Part shown: in pieces, positions 1-9,622 of the stretch
Numbering within the stretch: the stretch's first letter is position 1
Layout: the number at the start of each line of letters is the position of its first letter
Assembly: GCF_014656435.1 (NCBI RefSeq)
Contig: NZ_BNCK01000005.1
Span: 186,001-250,000 of the forward strand
DNA from: Thalassotalea marina
GTDB taxonomy: Bacteria; Pseudomonadota; Gammaproteobacteria; Enterobacterales; Alteromonadaceae
Direction of reading: 5' to 3'
Length of the DNA stretch: 64,000 bases
Notes under the pieces: generated by a model
What the model saw: the letters and a program-made list of their open reading frames with translations, nothing else
What the model was told of the DNA's origin: nothing
Database searches by the model: none
Program-made: the position numbers and the translations under genes

Positions 1-572
1 TTTAACCAAATACGCATGCTGTAACTCATTTCACCCATCACCGTGGCCGCAGCTACACCAGGAATTCGCCCTAACGGCTCAGCCAATGAGTTAGTGGCGT
101 AATTGCTCAAAAAGATTTGATCTAAACCCTGTTGCGTAGAATATAAATTGATCGCCATTAACATGGAGCTAGATTTTTTCTTAACACTCACACCTTGACG
201 TGCTACTTCTTGTGGTAGTGACGAGTTGGCCAACGCAACGCGGTTTTGCACGTTAACTTGCGCCATGTCACCATCAGTGCCCACTTTAAAATAAACGTTA
301 ATGGTAGCCGTGCCGTTATTCGACGCCGTTGATTCAACATACATCATGTCTTCAACGCCATTAACTTGCTCCTCTATTGGGCGAATAACGGATTCTTCAA
401 CTACTTGCGCACTTGCGCCAGGATACACTGCGGTAATTTCAACTTGAGGCGGTGTAATTTGTGGATACATGTTAACGGGCAATAGCCCCATAGAAATAAG
501 ACCAGCAAGCGAGATAACAATAGAAATTACAAACGCAAACTTGGGTCTATGAATAAAGGTTTTACTGATCAT
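1..572 (-). CDS. RND efflux pump inner-membrane permease (HAE1/AcrB-like), N-terminal part
   Basis: This is the proton-driven inner-membrane transporter of a tripartite RND pump. Only about the first 190 residues are present; the gene runs off the left edge. The start is ATG at 572-570, preceded by AAGGAG. The first transmembrane helix (about residues 10-30) is followed by the porter-domain beginning PQITPPQVEITAVYPGA, typical of AcrB/MexB-type permeases. It lies 9 bp downstream of the adaptor gene on the same strand, so the two form an operon. Substrate cannot be told from this part. Confidence 0.93.
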   Translation of the reverse strand, partial: MISKTFIHRPKFAFVISIVISLAGLISMGLLPVNMYPQITPPQVEITAVYPGASAQVVEESVIRPIEEQVNGVEDMMYVESTASNNGTATINVYFKVGTDGDMAQVNVQNRVALANSSLPQEVARQGVSVKKKSSSMLMAINLYSTQQGLDQIFLSNYATNSLAEPLGRIPGVAAATVMGEMSYSMRIWL

Positions 573-581
573 GTTAGCTCC

Positions 582-1769
582 TTACTGTTCGCTAAGATCA
601 GTGACTACACCCGTACTGTGGTTCACCGTTTTTTCAATTGGCTGAACTTTCACGCCCGCTCGAACTTTCTGCAAACCCTCTATAATAACTTGTTCACCAG
701 CCTGCAAACCAGATTCTACTACCCACATAGCATTCATACGGCGGCCAAGTTTAACAATGCGTTGAGCAACCGTGTTATCGCTGTCTACCACTAAAACAAA
801 TTTACCTTGCTGACTTTCCTGCACCGCCGCTTGTGGTACCAATGCAAGGCTTTGTTTATCTTGTCCTTCGATAATTAAAGTGACAAATAACCCAGGTAAA
901 ATAATGCCATCGGGATTACTAAACTCAGCACGCATTTCAACGGTGCCCATGCCAGATTCTATTTTTGTATCGGTATAAGTTAATTTACCTTTTTCGCTAT
1001 ATTGGGAGTTATTAGGTAAACGTAACGAGATATCAATCGGCACGTCTTGTGGATTTTTAATCGACTTATTTTGCTGCAGATAGGAAATGAACTCGCTTTC
1101 CTCAACTTGAAAGCTAACGTACATTGGATCCATTGCGGTTAAGGTTGCCAATGCGTTACTGCCAGGGCTTACTACGTTACCAACACTGTAATTGACCTTA
1201 CCAATTCTGCCGCTAAATGGTGCGGTTATCTGAGTATAACTTAAATTAAGTTCCGCCTTTTCAAGTGCAGCTTTTGCGACGTCTACTGCTGCTTTAGCTT
1301 GAGATTCATTGGTGACTAGCTTGTCGAGATCTGCTTGAGAAATATAACCATCACCCGCCACTTCACGGCCACGCTTTAAATCTTTTGCAGCTGATTCTGC
1401 TCCTGCCAATTTACTTGCCAAATCAGCTTTTGCTGAGTCAAGTGACGCTTTATAAGCTGCAGGATCAATGACCAGTAACAACTGCCCTTTTTCAACAACT
1501 GAGCCTTCATCAAAGTGACGCTCAATCAGCTCACCTTCAACCCTAGCCTTTAAATTCACTTCTTTCGAGGCAACCGTTCGAGCAACAAACTCACGATAAG
1601 CCCCTACAGGCTGAGCTTTAACTTTATAAACTGAAACAGCAGGCGCTGGTGATTGGGTGTTTTCTGTCGATGATTTTTCACAGGCGGTGATGAGAGTAAA
1701 TGTCAGCCCCACCAATGCGCACATGGTTAGCTGTCGAGTCCAGCTTAGTTGTTTGTTAGACAAATTCAT
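582..1769 (-). CDS. RND efflux periplasmic adaptor (membrane fusion protein) lipoprotein
   Basis: The adaptor links the inner-membrane RND permease to an outer-membrane channel. The 395-residue protein begins with a lipoprotein signal: a hydrophobic stretch, then LITAC, with Cys30 the likely lipidated residue. It has the usual split lipoyl domain (KARVEGELIERHFDEGSVV and later ITAPFSGRIGKVNYSVGNVV) around an alpha-hairpin near residues 100-170, then beta-barrel and membrane-proximal domains. The start is supported by AAGGAG 8 bp upstream. The permease gene follows directly. No outer-membrane factor gene is visible; a shared TolC may serve. No regulator is encoded immediately upstream. Confidence 0.94.
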   Translation of the reverse strand: MNLSNKQLSWTRQLTMCALVGLTFTLITACEKSSTENTQSPAPAVSVYKVKAQPVGAYREFVARTVASKEVNLKARVEGELIERHFDEGSVVEKGQLLLVIDPAAYKASLDSAKADLASKLAGAESAAKDLKRGREVAGDGYISQADLDKLVTNESQAKAAVDVAKAALEKAELNLSYTQITAPFSGRIGKVNYSVGNVVSPGSNALATLTAMDPMYVSFQVEESEFISYLQQNKSIKNPQDVPIDISLRLPNNSQYSEKGKLTYTDTKIESGMGTVEMRAEFSNPDGIILPGLFVTLIIEGQDKQSLALVPQAAVQESQQGKFVLVVDSDNTVAQRIVKLGRRMNAMWVVESGLQAGEQVIIEGLQKVRAGVKVQPIEKTVNHSTGVVTDLSEQ

Positions 1770-1993
1770 TCAGAAGGCTCCTTGAATGTAATACTTAGCA
1801 AGCAGTAAGTAGTTATTGTAGAAACAAATAATAGGATAAATTGCTTCATTGTGTTAACCGTACTAGGGTTTAGGTGATACGACAAGCACACAGCTGTATG
1901 GTTTCATGATTTTAATCAATATTTAATGCCTTCTATTGAAAAGCGACATGCTAACCCTTATTTTCTGTTTAACATCAATCAAAGCGTTTATAC

Positions 1994-2740
1994 ATGCGAA
2001 ACCCTAGAATTTATCAAGACTTAAGCTGGCAAATCGGTGACATTATCACCCTTAATGACGATGCATTTGGCCATATAATACGAGTGCTTCGATTGCAGCA
2101 AGGAGATGCTATCACCTTGTTTAACGGCAGATTGTTTGACCAATGTTATGGTGAGTTTGACGCTGAGCTAGTGAATGTAAGTAAAAAACAAGCTCAGGCT
2201 AAAATTGTTGGATTTACGCAAGTTAATAACGAATCTCCGGTCAATATACACTTGGGCCAAGGTATATCTCGTGGTGATAGAATGGATTTTACTCTGCAAA
2301 AGTCGGTGGAGCTTGGGGTAAATACAATAACCCCACTTTTTACAGAGCGTTGTGGTGTAAAGCTTCAAGGTGATCGATTACAAAAGAAAGTTGATCAATG
2401 GCAAAAAATTGTTATTAGTGCTTGTGAACAAAGTGGTCGATGCACTGTGCCAACCGTCAACGATGCTGTTTCACTCAATGACTGGTTAAAACAACCCACT
2501 CAATCATTAAAGTTAAACTTACACCCGCGAGCGGAACATTCTATTATGACCATCCCAGCAGAAAACCAACGTGTTAGGCTGTTAATTGGTCCAGAAGGTG
2601 GTTTAAGTGACGATGAAATCCAACAGGCGAGTACTGATGGCTTTCAAGATGTATTGTTAGGCCCTCGAGTGTTAAGAACCGAAACGGCTGCATTAACTGC
2701 AATTACCGCATTGCAGTGCCGATTTGGCGATATTAAATAA
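1994..2740 (+). CDS. rsmE: 16S rRNA (uracil-1498-N3)-methyltransferase
   Basis: Methylates N3 of U1498 in 16S rRNA using S-adenosylmethionine. The 248-residue length is normal for the family. The N-terminal PUA-like part (MRNPRIYQD, then HIIRVLRL) is followed by the C-terminal SPOUT knot, shown by LLIGPEGGLSDDEI and LGPRVLRTETAALTAI. It is the first gene of the rsmE-gshB-yqgE-ruvX run, an order shared with E. coli, and ends 18 bp before gshB. Its ribosome binding site is weak. Confidence 0.96.
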   Translation: MRNPRIYQDLSWQIGDIITLNDDAFGHIIRVLRLQQGDAITLFNGRLFDQCYGEFDAELVNVSKKQAQAKIVGFTQVNNESPVNIHLGQGISRGDRMDFTLQKSVELGVNTITPLFTERCGVKLQGDRLQKKVDQWQKIVISACEQSGRCTVPTVNDAVSLNDWLKQPTQSLKLNLHPRAEHSIMTIPAENQRVRLLIGPEGGLSDDEIQQASTDGFQDVLLGPRVLRTETAALTAITALQCRFGDIK

Positions 2741-2758
2741 ATAATTAAAGGACAGCAA

Positions 2759-3715
2759 ATGACTATTAAAATTGGCGTCGTCATGGACCCTATCTCACAA
2801 GTAAAAGTCAAAAAAGACTCTTCCATGGCCATGATGTTAGAAGCACAATCGCGCGGCTATGAAATCCATTATATGGAAATGTCTGATCTGTATTTAATTC
2901 AAGGTGAATGTCGCGCAACCACACAAAAAGTCAAAGTGTTTGACGACGAAAATCATTGGTATGAACTGGGCGACAAACAAGATATCGCATTATCGGAACT
3001 AGATGCTGTTTTAATGCGCAAAGACCCACCATTTGATACTGAATATATTTATGCAACCTATATGTTAGAGCGCGCAGAACAAGCGGGCACCTTGATTGTT
3101 AACAAGCCACAAAGTTTGCGTGATTGTAATGAAAAACTGTTTACCGCGTGGTTCCCTGAGCTAACGGCAAAAACCTTAGTAACGAGAAACAGTCAACAAA
3201 TTAGAGATTTTCATCAACAAGAGAAAGACGTTATTGTTAAACCTCTTGATGGTATGGGCGGGTCTTCAATCTTTCGCATCAAAGAAAATGATGCCAATGT
3301 TGGTGTGATCATAGAAACCTTAACCAATCACGGCAACCAATATGCCATGGTGCAAGAATATATGCCGGAAATTAAAGACGGCGATAAGCGCATTTTGATC
3401 GTAAATGGTGAGCCTATGCCTTATTGCTTGGCACGCATTCCAGCGCAAGGTGAAACTCGCGGTAACTTGGCAGCAGGCGGTCGAGGTGAACCTAGACCAC
3501 TGAGTGCAAGCGACAAACTTATCGCTGAAACAATTGCTCCTGAACTTAAAAAACGTGGACTATACTTTGTAGGATTAGACGTCATTGGTGACAAGGTTAC
3601 TGAGATCAACGTCACCAGCCCAACCTGTATCAGGGAAATTGAGGCAGAATACCCAATTAATATCGGTGGTAAATTAATGGATGCAATCGAAACATTAGTC
3701 ACCAACAAGTCGTAA
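2759..3715 (+). CDS. gshB: glutathione synthetase
   Basis: Cytosolic ATP-grasp ligase that joins gamma-glutamylcysteine and glycine to make glutathione. At 318 residues it matches E. coli GshB (316). Visible marks are the N-terminal KIGVVMDPI, the MRKDPPFDTEYIYATY substrate region, the ATP-grasp loop KPLDGMGGSSIFRI, and the C-terminal metal/ATP site with EINVTSPTCIREIE. AAAGGA precedes the start. It sits between rsmE and yqgE and is probably co-transcribed with both. Confidence 0.97.
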   Translation: MTIKIGVVMDPISQVKVKKDSSMAMMLEAQSRGYEIHYMEMSDLYLIQGECRATTQKVKVFDDENHWYELGDKQDIALSELDAVLMRKDPPFDTEYIYATYMLERAEQAGTLIVNKPQSLRDCNEKLFTAWFPELTAKTLVTRNSQQIRDFHQQEKDVIVKPLDGMGGSSIFRIKENDANVGVIIETLTNHGNQYAMVQEYMPEIKDGDKRILIVNGEPMPYCLARIPAQGETRGNLAAGGRGEPRPLSASDKLIAETIAPELKKRGLYFVGLDVIGDKVTEINVTSPTCIREIEAEYPINIGGKLMDAIETLVTNKS

Positions 3716-3727
3716 GAAGGTTTAATT

Positions 3728-4285
3728 GTGGAGAGTTTAGAGAATCATTTACTCATTGCTATGCCAGCTTTGGAAGACCCGTATTTTAACAAAACGGTCA
3801 CTTATATCTGTGAGCACAACGATGATGGTGCCATGGGTTTAATTGTAAATCTTCCAATTAATATCACGTTAAGTGAACTATTATCCCAGTTGGAAGAAAA
3901 AGGTGACGATGGTTTACCAGAACTCGCTCAACAAGTATTAACGGGCGGCCCTGTGTCGCCAGATAGAGGCTTCGTATTGCACAGCCCACAATCAGGTTGG
4001 AGCAGTTCATTGGCATTAAGTGATGAATTGATGATCACCACCTCGAAAGATATTCTACTTGCACTTGGCAGTGAAGATGCCCCTGAAAAGTATATGGTGA
4101 CCCTTGGTTATGCTGGCTGGGGGCCTGGTCAGTTGGAAAAAGAAATTCAAGAAAACTCTTGGTTAACTATTCCGTCAGACAATGAAATTTTATTTGATAC
4201 TCCGGTTGAACTTCGCTGGAAAAAGGCGACAGAAAAGCTGGGTATTAGCCTTGCACATTTATCAAATGATGTAGGGCATGCTTAA
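3728..4285 (+). CDS. yqgE: YqgE/AlgH family protein
   Basis: Member of the UPF0301 (AlgH/YqgE) family, whose biochemical role is unsettled; AlgH was linked to alginate regulation in Pseudomonas. The 185-residue protein shows the family signatures [27 protein letters not shown] and [13 protein letters not shown]. It uses a GTG start after AAGAAGG. Its TAA stop overlaps the ATG of ruvX by one base, so the two are translationally linked. The same pair occurs in most gammaproteobacteria. Confidence 0.95.
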   Translation: MESLENHLLIAMPALEDPYFNKTVTYICEHNDDGAMGLIVNLPINITLSELLSQLEEKGDDGLPELAQQVLTGGPVSPDRGFVLHSPQSGWSSSLALSDELMITTSKDILLALGSEDAPEKYMVTLGYAGWGPGQLEKEIQENSWLTIPSDNEILFDTPVELRWKKATEKLGISLAHLSNDVGHA

Positions 4286-4719
4286 TGAGTGATATAGGCA
4301 AACGAACTATCTTAGGTTTTGATTTTGGTAAAAAGTTTATTGGTGTCGCCGTTGGCCAAGAGCTCACAGGAACCGCCACGCCATTAGGCTCTGTTAAAGC
4401 AAAAGACGGCATTCCAAACCAAGAACAATTAAAAAAGTACTTTAGTGAGTGGCAGCCTGATTTAATTGTCGTGGGGTTACCATTAAACATGGATGGCACA
4501 CCGCAACAGGTAACACATGACGCTAAAAAATTTGGTAATCGCTTAGCTAATGACTACCGTATTCCCGTTGAGTTTCAAGACGAACGATTAACCACAGCAG
4601 ATGCTAAACAACATTTGTTTGACCAAGGTGGTTATCGCAACCTTAAAAAAGATAATATCGATGCAGAGTCAGCTAGACTGATAATCGAAAGTTATTTTGA
4701 AAGCCAATACGGTGAATAA
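4285..4719 (+). CDS. ruvX: Holliday junction resolvase-like protein RuvX/YqgF
   Basis: RNase H-fold nuclease of the YqgF family. Family members act in pre-16S rRNA 5'-end processing, and a Holliday-junction resolving activity has been proposed. The 144-residue protein shows the first acidic motif in [14 protein letters not shown], the middle motif [13 protein letters not shown] and the C-terminal DERLTTADA...DAESARLI with the remaining acidic residues. It starts inside the stop codon of yqgE. Essential-type housekeeping gene in conserved position. Confidence 0.95.
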   Translation: MSDIGKRTILGFDFGKKFIGVAVGQELTGTATPLGSVKAKDGIPNQEQLKKYFSEWQPDLIVVGLPLNMDGTPQQVTHDAKKFGNRLANDYRIPVEFQDERLTTADAKQHLFDQGGYRNLKKDNIDAESARLIIESYFESQYGE

Positions 4720-4734
4720 TTAGTAATCATAAAA

Positions 4735-5124
4735 ATGAATCAATTTAAACACCTAAGTGTTTTAACATCTGCTATTGCCGCCTTGCTAGCCATTCTACTT
4801 TTATTTTTGCCAGAAGTTGTATTCTGGCTGTTTGCTATTGTAGAACATGATTCAGCAACCTTTATTGGCCGTAGAGCTGCCATGTTATTTTTGGGTATCG
4901 CATTTATTTGCTGGTTAGCTAGAAACGCAAAACACTCACAAGCTAGACAAGCCATATGCTTAGGGTTAGCTGTTTCCATGCTGTCGCTGGCGACACTTGG
5001 GCTTTATGAGTTAATACGAGGTGCAGCCGGATTAGGTATTATTTTAGCCATTACAACCGAAGTAGTATTAGCGCTATGGTATGTTCAAATATGGTTTAAA
5101 CACAAAAATCTAGCTAGTGAATAG
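4735..5124 (+). CDS. small four-helix membrane protein, unknown function
   Basis: A 129-residue protein that I do not recognise. It is mostly hydrophobic, with four likely transmembrane helices at about residues 10-32, 44-60, 72-92 and 97-115, and short charged tails. It lies 15 bp after ruvX and is followed by a strong bidirectional terminator, so it is probably the last gene of the rsmE-ruvX transcript. No clear Shine-Dalgarno sequence precedes the ATG. No function should be assigned. Confidence 0.75.
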   Translation: MNQFKHLSVLTSAIAALLAILLLFLPEVVFWLFAIVEHDSATFIGRRAAMLFLGIAFICWLARNAKHSQARQAICLGLAVSMLSLATLGLYELIRGAAGLGIILAITTEVVLALWYVQIWFKHKNLASE

Positions 5125-5133
5125 CAAATAAGA

Positions 5134-5169
5134 AAAGAGGCCTTTGTTCTATTGTTCAAAGGCCTCTTT
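5134..5169. terminator. bidirectional intrinsic terminator
   Basis: A perfect 13-bp inverted repeat (arms 5134-5146 and 5157-5169, AAAGAGGCCTTTG and its complement) with a 10-nt loop, A-rich and T-rich at its ends. It lies between the convergent membrane-protein gene and pilU and can serve both. Confidence 0.88.
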
Positions 5170-5173
5170 GTCA

Positions 5174-6301
5174 TTAATTCTTCGGTTCAAGTCCATCAAT
5201 GGTAACGCCAGAAAGTGAGCCTGAGCCCCCTTGGTCATTACTGCGCAGTTTTATCATCAAGCGTAAATCATTTGGTGAATCAGCATGATGAATGGCGTCA
5301 GCATAGTTTATCAAGCCACCTTGGTATAGATTAAACAACGCTTGGTCGAAGGTCTGCATGCCCTGCTCTTTTGATTTTTCCATCACCTCTTTAATATCAC
5401 CAACTTCTCCTTTTTTGATAAGCTCAGCGATGTAAGGCGAATTCAACAAAATTTCAATTGCAGCGACACGACCATTACCGTCGCGTGTAGGAATTAATTG
5501 TTGGGCAATTATGCCCCTTAAGTTTAATGCTAAATCAAACAATAACTTGCCATGTTGTTCGGCAGGCACTAAATGCATGATACGGTCAATTGCTTGGTTG
5601 GCATTGTTCGCATGCAGTGTTGCAATACATAAGTGACCCGTTTCAGCAAACGCCAACGCGTGTTCCATGATCTCTTGACTTCGGATCTCACCAATTAAGA
5701 TAACATCAGGCGCTTGTCGTAAAGAGCTTTTAAGCGCTGCATCAAAACTTTCTGTATCAAGCCCTACTTCACGTTGGGTGATCATAGATTTGCCATGTTC
5801 ATGGACAAATTCCACCGGATCTTCAATGGTAAGAATATGGCCTCGGGCATTTTTATTTCGATAGCCGATTAGAGCAGCCATTGAGGTTGATTTACCTGTA
5901 CCTGTACCACCAACAAACAGTACTAAACCACGCTTAGACATGACTACGTCTTTAAGCACAGAAGGTAAACCCAAATCGTCAGCATCTGGAATATCTGTCA
6001 CGATTCGACGAATAACCATACCTGCCATATCACGCTGCCAAAAAGCAGAAACACGAAATCGGCCAATGCCATCAATAGATATGGCGAAGTTACATTCCTT
6101 TTCTTCATCAAATTGCGCTTTTTGCTTGTCGTTCATGGCATTATGCACAAGGTCAAGTGCTTGTTCTGCTGTAAGCACTTGGTCATCAATGGGGGTTAAT
6201 TCGCCATTGATTTTTGCACTGACTGGCATTTTTGCAGTAACAAATAAGTCAGATGCTTGATGCGTTACCATTTTTTCTAGATAGTGATGAAAACTTAACA
6301 T
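5174..6301 (-). CDS. pilU: type IV pilus retraction ATPase-like PilU
   Basis: Cytoplasmic secretion-type ATPase that assists PilT in type IV pilus retraction. The 375-residue protein has the Walker A motif GGTGTGKST, the Asp box EDPVEFVHEHGK, a Walker B region DVILIGEIRS and the His box HLCIATLHANNANQAIDRI. The N-terminal PAS-like domain begins HHYLEKMVTHQASDLFVT. The C-terminal tail, rich in Gly and Ser, is longer than in PilT. It lies 9 bp downstream of pilT. GAGCTGA-type ribosome binding sequence precedes the ATG. Confidence 0.95.
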   Translation of the reverse strand: MLSFHHYLEKMVTHQASDLFVTAKMPVSAKINGELTPIDDQVLTAEQALDLVHNAMNDKQKAQFDEEKECNFAISIDGIGRFRVSAFWQRDMAGMVIRRIVTDIPDADDLGLPSVLKDVVMSKRGLVLFVGGTGTGKSTSMAALIGYRNKNARGHILTIEDPVEFVHEHGKSMITQREVGLDTESFDAALKSSLRQAPDVILIGEIRSQEIMEHALAFAETGHLCIATLHANNANQAIDRIMHLVPAEQHGKLLFDLALNLRGIIAQQLIPTRDGNGRVAAIEILLNSPYIAELIKKGEVGDIKEVMEKSKEQGMQTFDQALFNLYQGGLINYADAIHHADSPNDLRLMIKLRSNDQGGSGSLSGVTIDGLEPKN

Positions 6302-6310
6302 ATCAGCTCC

Positions 6311-7354
6311 TTAAAATGCTTTAAACTGATTTTTATCTGCTGCTTTTTCCATCGCATCTTGTCGGGTAATCATGCCTCTGTTGACCAAGTTCTGTAAACA
6401 TTGATCCATGGTCTGCATACCGTGTTGCATCCCTGTTTGAATGGCCGAATACATTTGTGCCACTTTATCCTCACGAATCAAGTTACGAATGGCTGGAACA
6501 CCAATCATGATTTCATGAGCAGCCACACGGCCACCGCCGACTTTTTTCACTAAGGTTTGTGAAATAACCGCACGCAGTGATTCAGATAACATCGAACGTA
6601 CCATAGACTTTTCTTCCGCTGGGAATACGTCAATGATACGGTCAATAGTTTTTGGTGCTGAGGTGGTATGCAAGGTACCAAATACTAAGTGACCTGTTTC
6701 CGCCGCCGTCATGGCAAGACGAATGGTTTCAAGGTCACGCATCTCACCAACAAGAATTACATCAGGGTCTTCACGCAATGCCGAGCGTAGTGCGTTATTA
6801 AAACTTAATGTATCGCGGTGCACTTCACGTTGGTTGATCAAACACATTTTATTTTCATGCACAAATTCGATAGGATCTTCTATCGTTAAAATATGGTCGT
6901 GCTTCATGTTGTTGATATAATCAATCATGGCTGCCAAAGTAGTTGATTTACCAGAGCCTGTTGGCCCTGTTACCAACACTAAACCGCGAGGGTTTTCAGA
7001 AATTGTTCTGAAAATATCGGGACAGCCTAAATCATCAAGTGATAATACTTTACTTGGGATGGTACGAAATACCGCGGCAGGGCCTCGGTTTTGATTGAAG
7101 GCATTTACCCTGAATCGGGCTAAATTCGGTACTTCAAATGAAAAATCCACTTCCATGTTTTCTTCGTATTCTTTACGCTGACGATCGTTCATTATGTCAT
7201 AGACTAGTGCATTTACGTCTTTGGCTTCGAACGCAGGTATGTTAAGTTTACGTACATCGCCATCCACTCGAATTAACGGTGGAACACCGGTAGAAAGATG
7301 TAAATCCGAAGCATTATTTTCTACGCTAAACGCGAGTAATTCGGTAATATCCAT
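6311..7354 (-). CDS. pilT: type IV pilus retraction ATPase PilT
   Basis: Hexameric ATPase that drives pilus disassembly and twitching. I chose the ATG at 7354 (MDITELLAF, 347 residues) because AAGAGG lies just upstream and the length matches the family; a 15-codon upstream extension is open but unlike PilT. Motifs: Walker A GPTGSGKST, Asp box EDPIEFVHENK, Walker B DVILVGEMRD, His box HLVFGTLHTTSAPKTIDRI. The C-terminal AIRNLIRE retraction motif is also present. It forms an operon with pilU and diverges from yggS. Confidence 0.96.
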   Translation of the reverse strand: MDITELLAFSVENNASDLHLSTGVPPLIRVDGDVRKLNIPAFEAKDVNALVYDIMNDRQRKEYEENMEVDFSFEVPNLARFRVNAFNQNRGPAAVFRTIPSKVLSLDDLGCPDIFRTISENPRGLVLVTGPTGSGKSTTLAAMIDYINNMKHDHILTIEDPIEFVHENKMCLINQREVHRDTLSFNNALRSALREDPDVILVGEMRDLETIRLAMTAAETGHLVFGTLHTTSAPKTIDRIIDVFPAEEKSMVRSMLSESLRAVISQTLVKKVGGGRVAAHEIMIGVPAIRNLIREDKVAQMYSAIQTGMQHGMQTMDQCLQNLVNRGMITRQDAMEKAADKNQFKAF

Positions 7355-7422
7355 ACAAACCTCTTTGGTAGTTTTAAATCGGCATTTATGTGGCAACACA
7401 TAGATAGCAATAAAAATAAGTG

Positions 7423-8097
7423 ATGAATCATATTAAAGATAATCTTGCACAGGTAGAACTGCAAATAAATCAAGCTTGCGAACAAGCAGGACGAGAGCAA
7501 ACCACAGTGCAGCTGTTGGCGGTCAGTAAAACTAAACCGGCAGAACAAGTTGAACAAGCGTACCACGCGGGTCAACGAGCTTTTGGAGAAAACTATTTGC
7601 AAGAAGCGGTTGAAAAAATTCAACAACTTACGCATTTGGATGACCTCATTTGGCATTTTATTGGCCCCATTCAGTCAAACAAAACTCGTCAAATTGCTCA
7701 GCATTTTGACTGGGTACAAAGTGTAGATAGAGCAAAAATTATTACTCGTCTCAACGAACAACGTGCCGAACACAATAACCCGCTAAATATTTGTTTACAA
7801 GTAAATATTAGTGGCGAAGAGTCTAAATCTGGCATTCAAGTCAACGAGTTAGCTCAACTTGCACAACTAGTACACGAATCACCTCACCTAACCTTACGTG
7901 GCTTGATGGCGATCCCAGAAAAAGGTAATGCTGAACAAAGTTTTTCTCAAATGCAGCAGCTGTTTGAGCAATTACAAGCTCAATATTCCAGCGTTGATAC
8001 GTTATCTATGGGGATGTCTGATGATTTAGCCCAAGCCATTAACAATGGCTCTACTATGGTGCGAATTGGCACCGCCATTTTTGGTGCTCGACAATAA
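7423..8097 (+). CDS. yggS: pyridoxal phosphate homeostasis protein (YggS/PLPBP)
   Basis: Non-catalytic PLP-binding protein with an alanine-racemase-like barrel, involved in vitamin B6 balance. About 224 residues. The PLP lysine lies in LLAVSKTKPAEQV, followed by FGENYLQEAVEKI, WHFIGPIQSNK and the C-terminal LSMGMSDDLAQAI and VRIGTAIFG. A GTG three bases earlier (7420) is an alternative start. Diverges from pilT; followed by proC, the usual order in gammaproteobacteria. Confidence 0.95.
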   Translation: MNHIKDNLAQVELQINQACEQAGREQTTVQLLAVSKTKPAEQVEQAYHAGQRAFGENYLQEAVEKIQQLTHLDDLIWHFIGPIQSNKTRQIAQHFDWVQSVDRAKIITRLNEQRAEHNNPLNICLQVNISGEESKSGIQVNELAQLAQLVHESPHLTLRGLMAIPEKGNAEQSFSQMQQLFEQLQAQYSSVDTLSMGMSDDLAQAINNGSTMVRIGTAIFGARQ

Positions 8098-8113
8098 TTT
8101 ATACAGGAAATTT

Positions 8114-8938
8114 ATGTTAATGAATAAAATTGCCTTTATTGGCGCAGGCAATATGAATAGCGCGATTATTACTGGCTTAGTGAGCAATGGCTTCACCCCA
8201 AGTGACGTAATGGTATCCAACCCTTCGCCAGAAAAACGCGAAAAACTTGCTGATAACTACAACGTTTTGCATACCGCCAGTAATATTGAAGCAGCTAACT
8301 TTGCCGATACAATCGTGCTAGGGGTAAAACCATACCTTATTGCCGATGTGTTAAAAGAAATTAGTGACCAAGTTGACGTTGAAAATAAGTGTTTTATTTC
8401 AGTTGCTGCGGGTTGTTCAATGGCTACGATGGAAAAAGCCCTAGGTAAAACGTGTGCGCTTATTCGCACTATGCCTAATACACCTTCGCAAATTGGCTTA
8501 GGCGTCACAGGGCTTTATGCTTCAGATAAAGTAACGGATGAGCAAAAAGCACAAGCCGATGCATTAATGTCTTCAGTTGGCATTACAAAATGGCTAGACA
8601 AAGAATCTGACATTGACAACATTATTGCGGTATCAGGCTCTGCACCTGCTTACTTTTTCCTTTTTATGGAAGCTATGGAGCACAAAGCGCAATCATTGGG
8701 ATTTACCGCTGAAGAAAGCCGAAAGCTTGTTCAGCAAACTGCACTGGGCGCTGCCGAAATGGTGGTAAAAAATGCCGATTTATCCATTGCTCAATTACGT
8801 GAAAATGTCACCTCAAAAGGTGGTACAACCGCTGCAGCACTAAATACATTTGTTGAAGGAGGTATAGATACCTTAGTCGACAATGCGATGGATGCCGCAC
8901 TGCACCGAGCTAAAGAAATGGCACAAAGTAACGTTTAA
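8114..8938 (+). CDS. proC: pyrroline-5-carboxylate reductase
   Basis: Last step of proline synthesis: reduces pyrroline-5-carboxylate with NAD(P)H. The Rossmann motif IAFIGAGNMNSAII opens the protein; the C-terminal oligomer domain shows SGSAPAYFFLFMEAM and LRENVTSKGGTTAAAL. I set the start at ATG 8114 (MLMNK, 274 residues), 6 bases after ACAGGA; ATG 8120 is possible. The reading frame is open further upstream into yggS but that part does not resemble ProC. It starts 17 bp after the yggS stop. Confidence 0.95.
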   Translation: MLMNKIAFIGAGNMNSAIITGLVSNGFTPSDVMVSNPSPEKREKLADNYNVLHTASNIEAANFADTIVLGVKPYLIADVLKEISDQVDVENKCFISVAAGCSMATMEKALGKTCALIRTMPNTPSQIGLGVTGLYASDKVTDEQKAQADALMSSVGITKWLDKESDIDNIIAVSGSAPAYFFLFMEAMEHKAQSLGFTAEESRKLVQQTALGAAEMVVKNADLSIAQLRENVTSKGGTTAAALNTFVEGGIDTLVDNAMDAALHRAKEMAQSNV

Positions 8939-8999
8939 CGTTGAAAATGTGCTTAACTGTTACCATCTTATAGATGTTCGCTAATTATTGGAGTACTGC

Positions 9000-9548
9000 A
9001 TGGCTGCTATAAATTACTTACTAGGGTTCTTTTTCGACGCGCTACTGATGTTGCTGGTCGTTAGAGTTTGGTTACAACTAGTAAGAGCAGATTTTTATAA
9101 TCCACTGAGTCAATTTGTCGTTAAAATAACTAACCCTATCGTCATCCCTGTTAGACGCATCATTCCGGGATTAGGAGGCATAGATCTCGCTACCCTACTG
9201 TTGGCTTATTTTGTTGGCGTATTAAAGTTTATTGTCATTCCAATGTTAAATGGCGGGCCATTTGACCCTCTTCCTGCAATGTTTATTGGTTTACTGTACC
9301 TGATTAAACAAACTGGCTTTTTGCTTTTTGTTTTGATGTTAGTGATGGCGATAATGAGCTGGGTAGTGCAAGGTTACAACCCAACACAAGTTATTCTTCA
9401 TCAGTTGACTGACCCATTTTTAAAGCCGATCAGAAAAATCATTCCACCGATTGGCGGGTTAGATTTATCGATTTTAGCTGCGTTTTTATTGTTAAACGTG
9501 ATCAACATCATGCTGTCGAGCTCTATTCCTTACTGGCAGATGCTCTAA
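9000..9548 (+). CDS. yggT: YggT family membrane protein
   Basis: Integral membrane protein made of two YggT repeats; related proteins affect osmotic shock resistance and, elsewhere, cell-division or plastid membrane organisation. About 182 residues. The repeats are marked by NPIVIPVRRIIPGLGGID near residue 45 and DPFLKPIRKIIPPIGGLDLS near residue 140, each flanked by hydrophobic helices. The ATG at 9000 is chosen because GGAG sits 6 bases upstream; an upstream TTG at 8988 overlaps that site. Part of the yggS-proC-yggT run. Confidence 0.93.
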   Translation: MAAINYLLGFFFDALLMLLVVRVWLQLVRADFYNPLSQFVVKITNPIVIPVRRIIPGLGGIDLATLLLAYFVGVLKFIVIPMLNGGPFDPLPAMFIGLLYLIKQTGFLLFVLMLVMAIMSWVVQGYNPTQVILHQLTDPFLKPIRKIIPPIGGLDLSILAAFLLLNVINIMLSSSIPYWQML

Positions 9549-9622
9549 TTATTGTTAAAGGCGAAATCACAGGCAGTACATTATACTTACAGTGGTACTG
9601 CCAAAATATTTTGGAGGGCTCC